Positions 31,841 through 33,047 of a stretch of 33,047 nucleotides of DNA are shown here, in pieces; positions within the stretch are counted from its first letter, which is position 1, and each line of letters starts with the position of its first letter. The stretch spans positions 24,155 through 57,201 of the forward strand of contig NZ_JYNX01000058.1 of NCBI RefSeq assembly GCF_001044255.1, written 5' to 3'. The stretch is from Mycolicibacterium chubuense. Lineage in GTDB: Bacteria; Actinomycetota; Actinomycetes; Mycobacteriales; Mycobacteriaceae. The notes beneath the pieces were generated by a model. That model had not been told where the DNA came from. It saw nothing but the letters and a program-made list of their open reading frames with translations, and searched no databases. The position numbers were made by a program, and so were the translations under genes.

Positions 31841-31865
31841 GCCCGCGGCCGCTCACCCACGAAGA

Positions 31866-31900
31866 AAAGTCCCGGCCGGAGGGGATCCGGCCGGGACTTT
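31866..31900. terminator. Bidirectional intrinsic terminator
   Basis: AAAGTCCCGGCCGGA (31866-31880) and TCCGGCCGGGACTTT (31886-31900) form a perfect 15-base stem with a five-base loop. A/T runs lie at the base on both sides, so it can terminate the secreted-protein gene from the left and the symporter gene from the right. It starts 25 bases after the first stop and ends 10 bases before the second. Confidence 0.88.
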
Positions 31901-31910
31901 CCTGCGCGCT

Positions 31911-33047
31911 CTACACCGCGGCAGGGACCTTCTCCTGCTGCGGCTCCTGAACGCGCGAGCCGTGGTCGTCGTCGAGCATGGTCAGCTCGTCGAACGGATC
32001 CCGTCCGGCCAGCACCGCGGACACCTTGGCCTTGTCCACCGTGTGCGTCCACGACCCGACCAGCAGCGTGGCCACCGCGTTGCCCGAGAAGTTGGTGACC
32101 GCACGCGCCTCGGACATGAAGCGGTCGATGCCGACGATCAGTCCGACGCCGTCGAGCAGGTCCGGCCGGTGGGCCTGCAGACCGCCCGCCAGGGTCGCCA
32201 GGCCCGCACCGGTCACACCGGCCGCACCCTTCGAGGCGACGATCATGAACACCAGCAGGCCGATCTGCTCGGACAGCGACAGCGGGTCACCCAGCGCGCC
32301 GGCGATGAACAGCGAGGCCATGGTCAGGTAGATCGCGGTGCCGTCCAGGTTGAACGAGTAGCCGGTGGGCACGACCACGCCGACGGTCGAGCGGTCGACG
32401 CCGAGGTGCTCCATCTTGGCGATCAGCCGGGGCAGCGCCGATTCCGACGACGAGGTCGACACGATCAGGAGGTATTCGCGGGCCAGGTAGCGCACCAGCT
32501 TGAAGATCGACACCCCGGACACCACCCGCAGCAGCGCACCGAGCACACCGAAGACGAAGATCGCGCAGGTGATGTAGAAGCCGACCATCAGCGTCAGCAG
32601 CTGTCCCACCGCGGCCCAGCCGGTCTGCCCGACGACGTTGGCGATCGCCCCGAAGGCGCCGATCGGGGCCAGCCAGAGGATCATCACCAGCACCTTGAAC
32701 ACCAGCTTCTGCAGGTGCTCGACGCCGCGTAGGATCGGCTCACCGGCGCGGCCGAGGCCCTGAATCGCGAAGCCGACGAGCAGCGCGACGAACAGGGCCT
32801 GCAGCACGCTGCCTTCGGTCAGCGCGGAGAACAGCGACGTCGGGATGATGCCCTGCACGAAGTCCATCAGGCCGCCGGCCTCGTGCGCCTTGTCGGCCAG
32901 CTCCGCGCCCTTGCCCGCGGCGCTCTCGGACAGGTGCAGTCCCGTTCCCGGATGCAGCAGGTTGCCGACCACCAGGCCGATCGCCAGCGCGAATGTCGAC
33001 ATCACGAGGAAGTACACGAACGCCAGCCCGCCGACCTTGCCGACGGT
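31911..33047 (-). CDS. dctA: C4-dicarboxylate / cation symporter (DctA, DAACS family), partial N-terminus
   Basis: The open frame runs past the right edge, so about 378 residues are visible of a family usually 420-490 long. It shows the SLC1-like symporter fold: many hydrophobic helices, the Ser-rich motif IVSTSSSESALPRLI of the first re-entrant loop, PTGYSFNLDGTAIYLTMASLFIA (the sodium and substrate motif region), and the GLATLAGGLQAHRPDLLDGVGLIVGIDRFMSEARAVTNFSGNAVATLLV helix with Asp and Asn/Arg substrate contacts. It imports succinate, fumarate or malate. The C-terminal tail is short and Glu/Gln-rich. It ends 10 bases from the shared terminator. Confidence 0.95.
   Translation of the reverse strand, partial: TVGKVGGLAFVYFLVMSTFALAIGLVVGNLLHPGTGLHLSESAAGKGAELADKAHEAGGLMDFVQGIIPTSLFSALTEGSVLQALFVALLVGFAIQGLGRAGEPILRGVEHLQKLVFKVLVMILWLAPIGAFGAIANVVGQTGWAAVGQLLTLMVGFYITCAIFVFGVLGALLRVVSGVSIFKLVRYLAREYLLIVSTSSSESALPRLIAKMEHLGVDRSTVGVVVPTGYSFNLDGTAIYLTMASLFIAGALGDPLSLSEQIGLLVFMIVASKGAAGVTGAGLATLAGGLQAHRPDLLDGVGLIVGIDRFMSEARAVTNFSGNAVATLLVGSWTHTVDKAKVSAVLAGRDPFDELTMLDDDHGSRVQEPQQEKVPAAV

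Overview
This window is a piece of a high-GC actinobacterial chromosome, almost certainly a Mycobacterium of the fast-growing (Mycolicibacterium-like) type. Evidence is the mycothiol S-conjugate amidase gene (mca), the proline-rich RDD antigen gene (pra), a LpqV-like lipoprotein gene, a KstR-type operator, several apparently leaderless genes, and a gene order that, from memory, follows the M. tuberculosis Rv1086 to Rv1059 block in reverse. No rRNA, tRNA, CRISPR array, insertion sequence or prophage was recognised.

Layout. 1-2264: two tandem paralogous small membrane proteins (the first cut by the window edge) and a 449-residue membrane protein of unknown function that sits in an operon behind a short-chain Z-isoprenyl diphosphate synthase (2277-3068). 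3124-3855: a hemolysin III-family membrane protein, divergent from the synthase. 3876-4036: a long imperfect palindrome between convergent genes. 4054-7305 (minus strand): mca, a small membrane protein, a thioredoxin-domain DUF255 protein and a ketosteroid-isomerase-like protein in one tight run. 7412-9248 (plus): a DUF4307 membrane protein, greA and a GPP34-family protein. 9245-14551: metB, a divergent glutaryl-CoA-dehydrogenase-like gene, pra with a tandem paralogue, and cbs. 14581-18079: lipU, a GDSL esterase and the thiolase fadA3.

18089-19076: a DUF559 nuclease-like gene bracketed on both sides by related palindromes. 19140-23686: a Bax-inhibitor-1 family protein, echA9, echA8 and a membrane alpha/beta hydrolase. 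23683-24651: a rhodanese and a cysteine dioxygenase preceded by a tiny Cys-Cys-containing reading frame that looks like a cysteine-sensing leader peptide. 24764-29025: lpqV, a VOC protein, two convergent patatins, a dienelactone hydrolase and a class II glutamine amidotransferase. 29063-31433: a DAPDH-like dehydrogenase and a divergent thiolase/lipid-transfer protein sharing a perfect KstR-type operator. 31532-33047: a small secreted protein and a partial dicarboxylate symporter separated by a bidirectional terminator.

Themes. Sulfur and cysteine handling (metB, cbs, mca, rhodanese, cysteine dioxygenase) and acyl-CoA or steroid catabolism (GCDH-like, fadA3, echA8, echA9, Ltp-type thiolase, KSI-like protein) are interleaved. 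The three most interesting signals are the Cys-Cys leader ORF ahead of cysteine dioxygenase, the palindrome-bracketed DUF559 gene, and the KstR-type site at 30140-30153. Several genes (starts at 15845, 20157, 21995, 24764, 25629) show a mycobacterial -10 hexamer ending exactly six bases before the start codon, the hallmark of leaderless transcripts.
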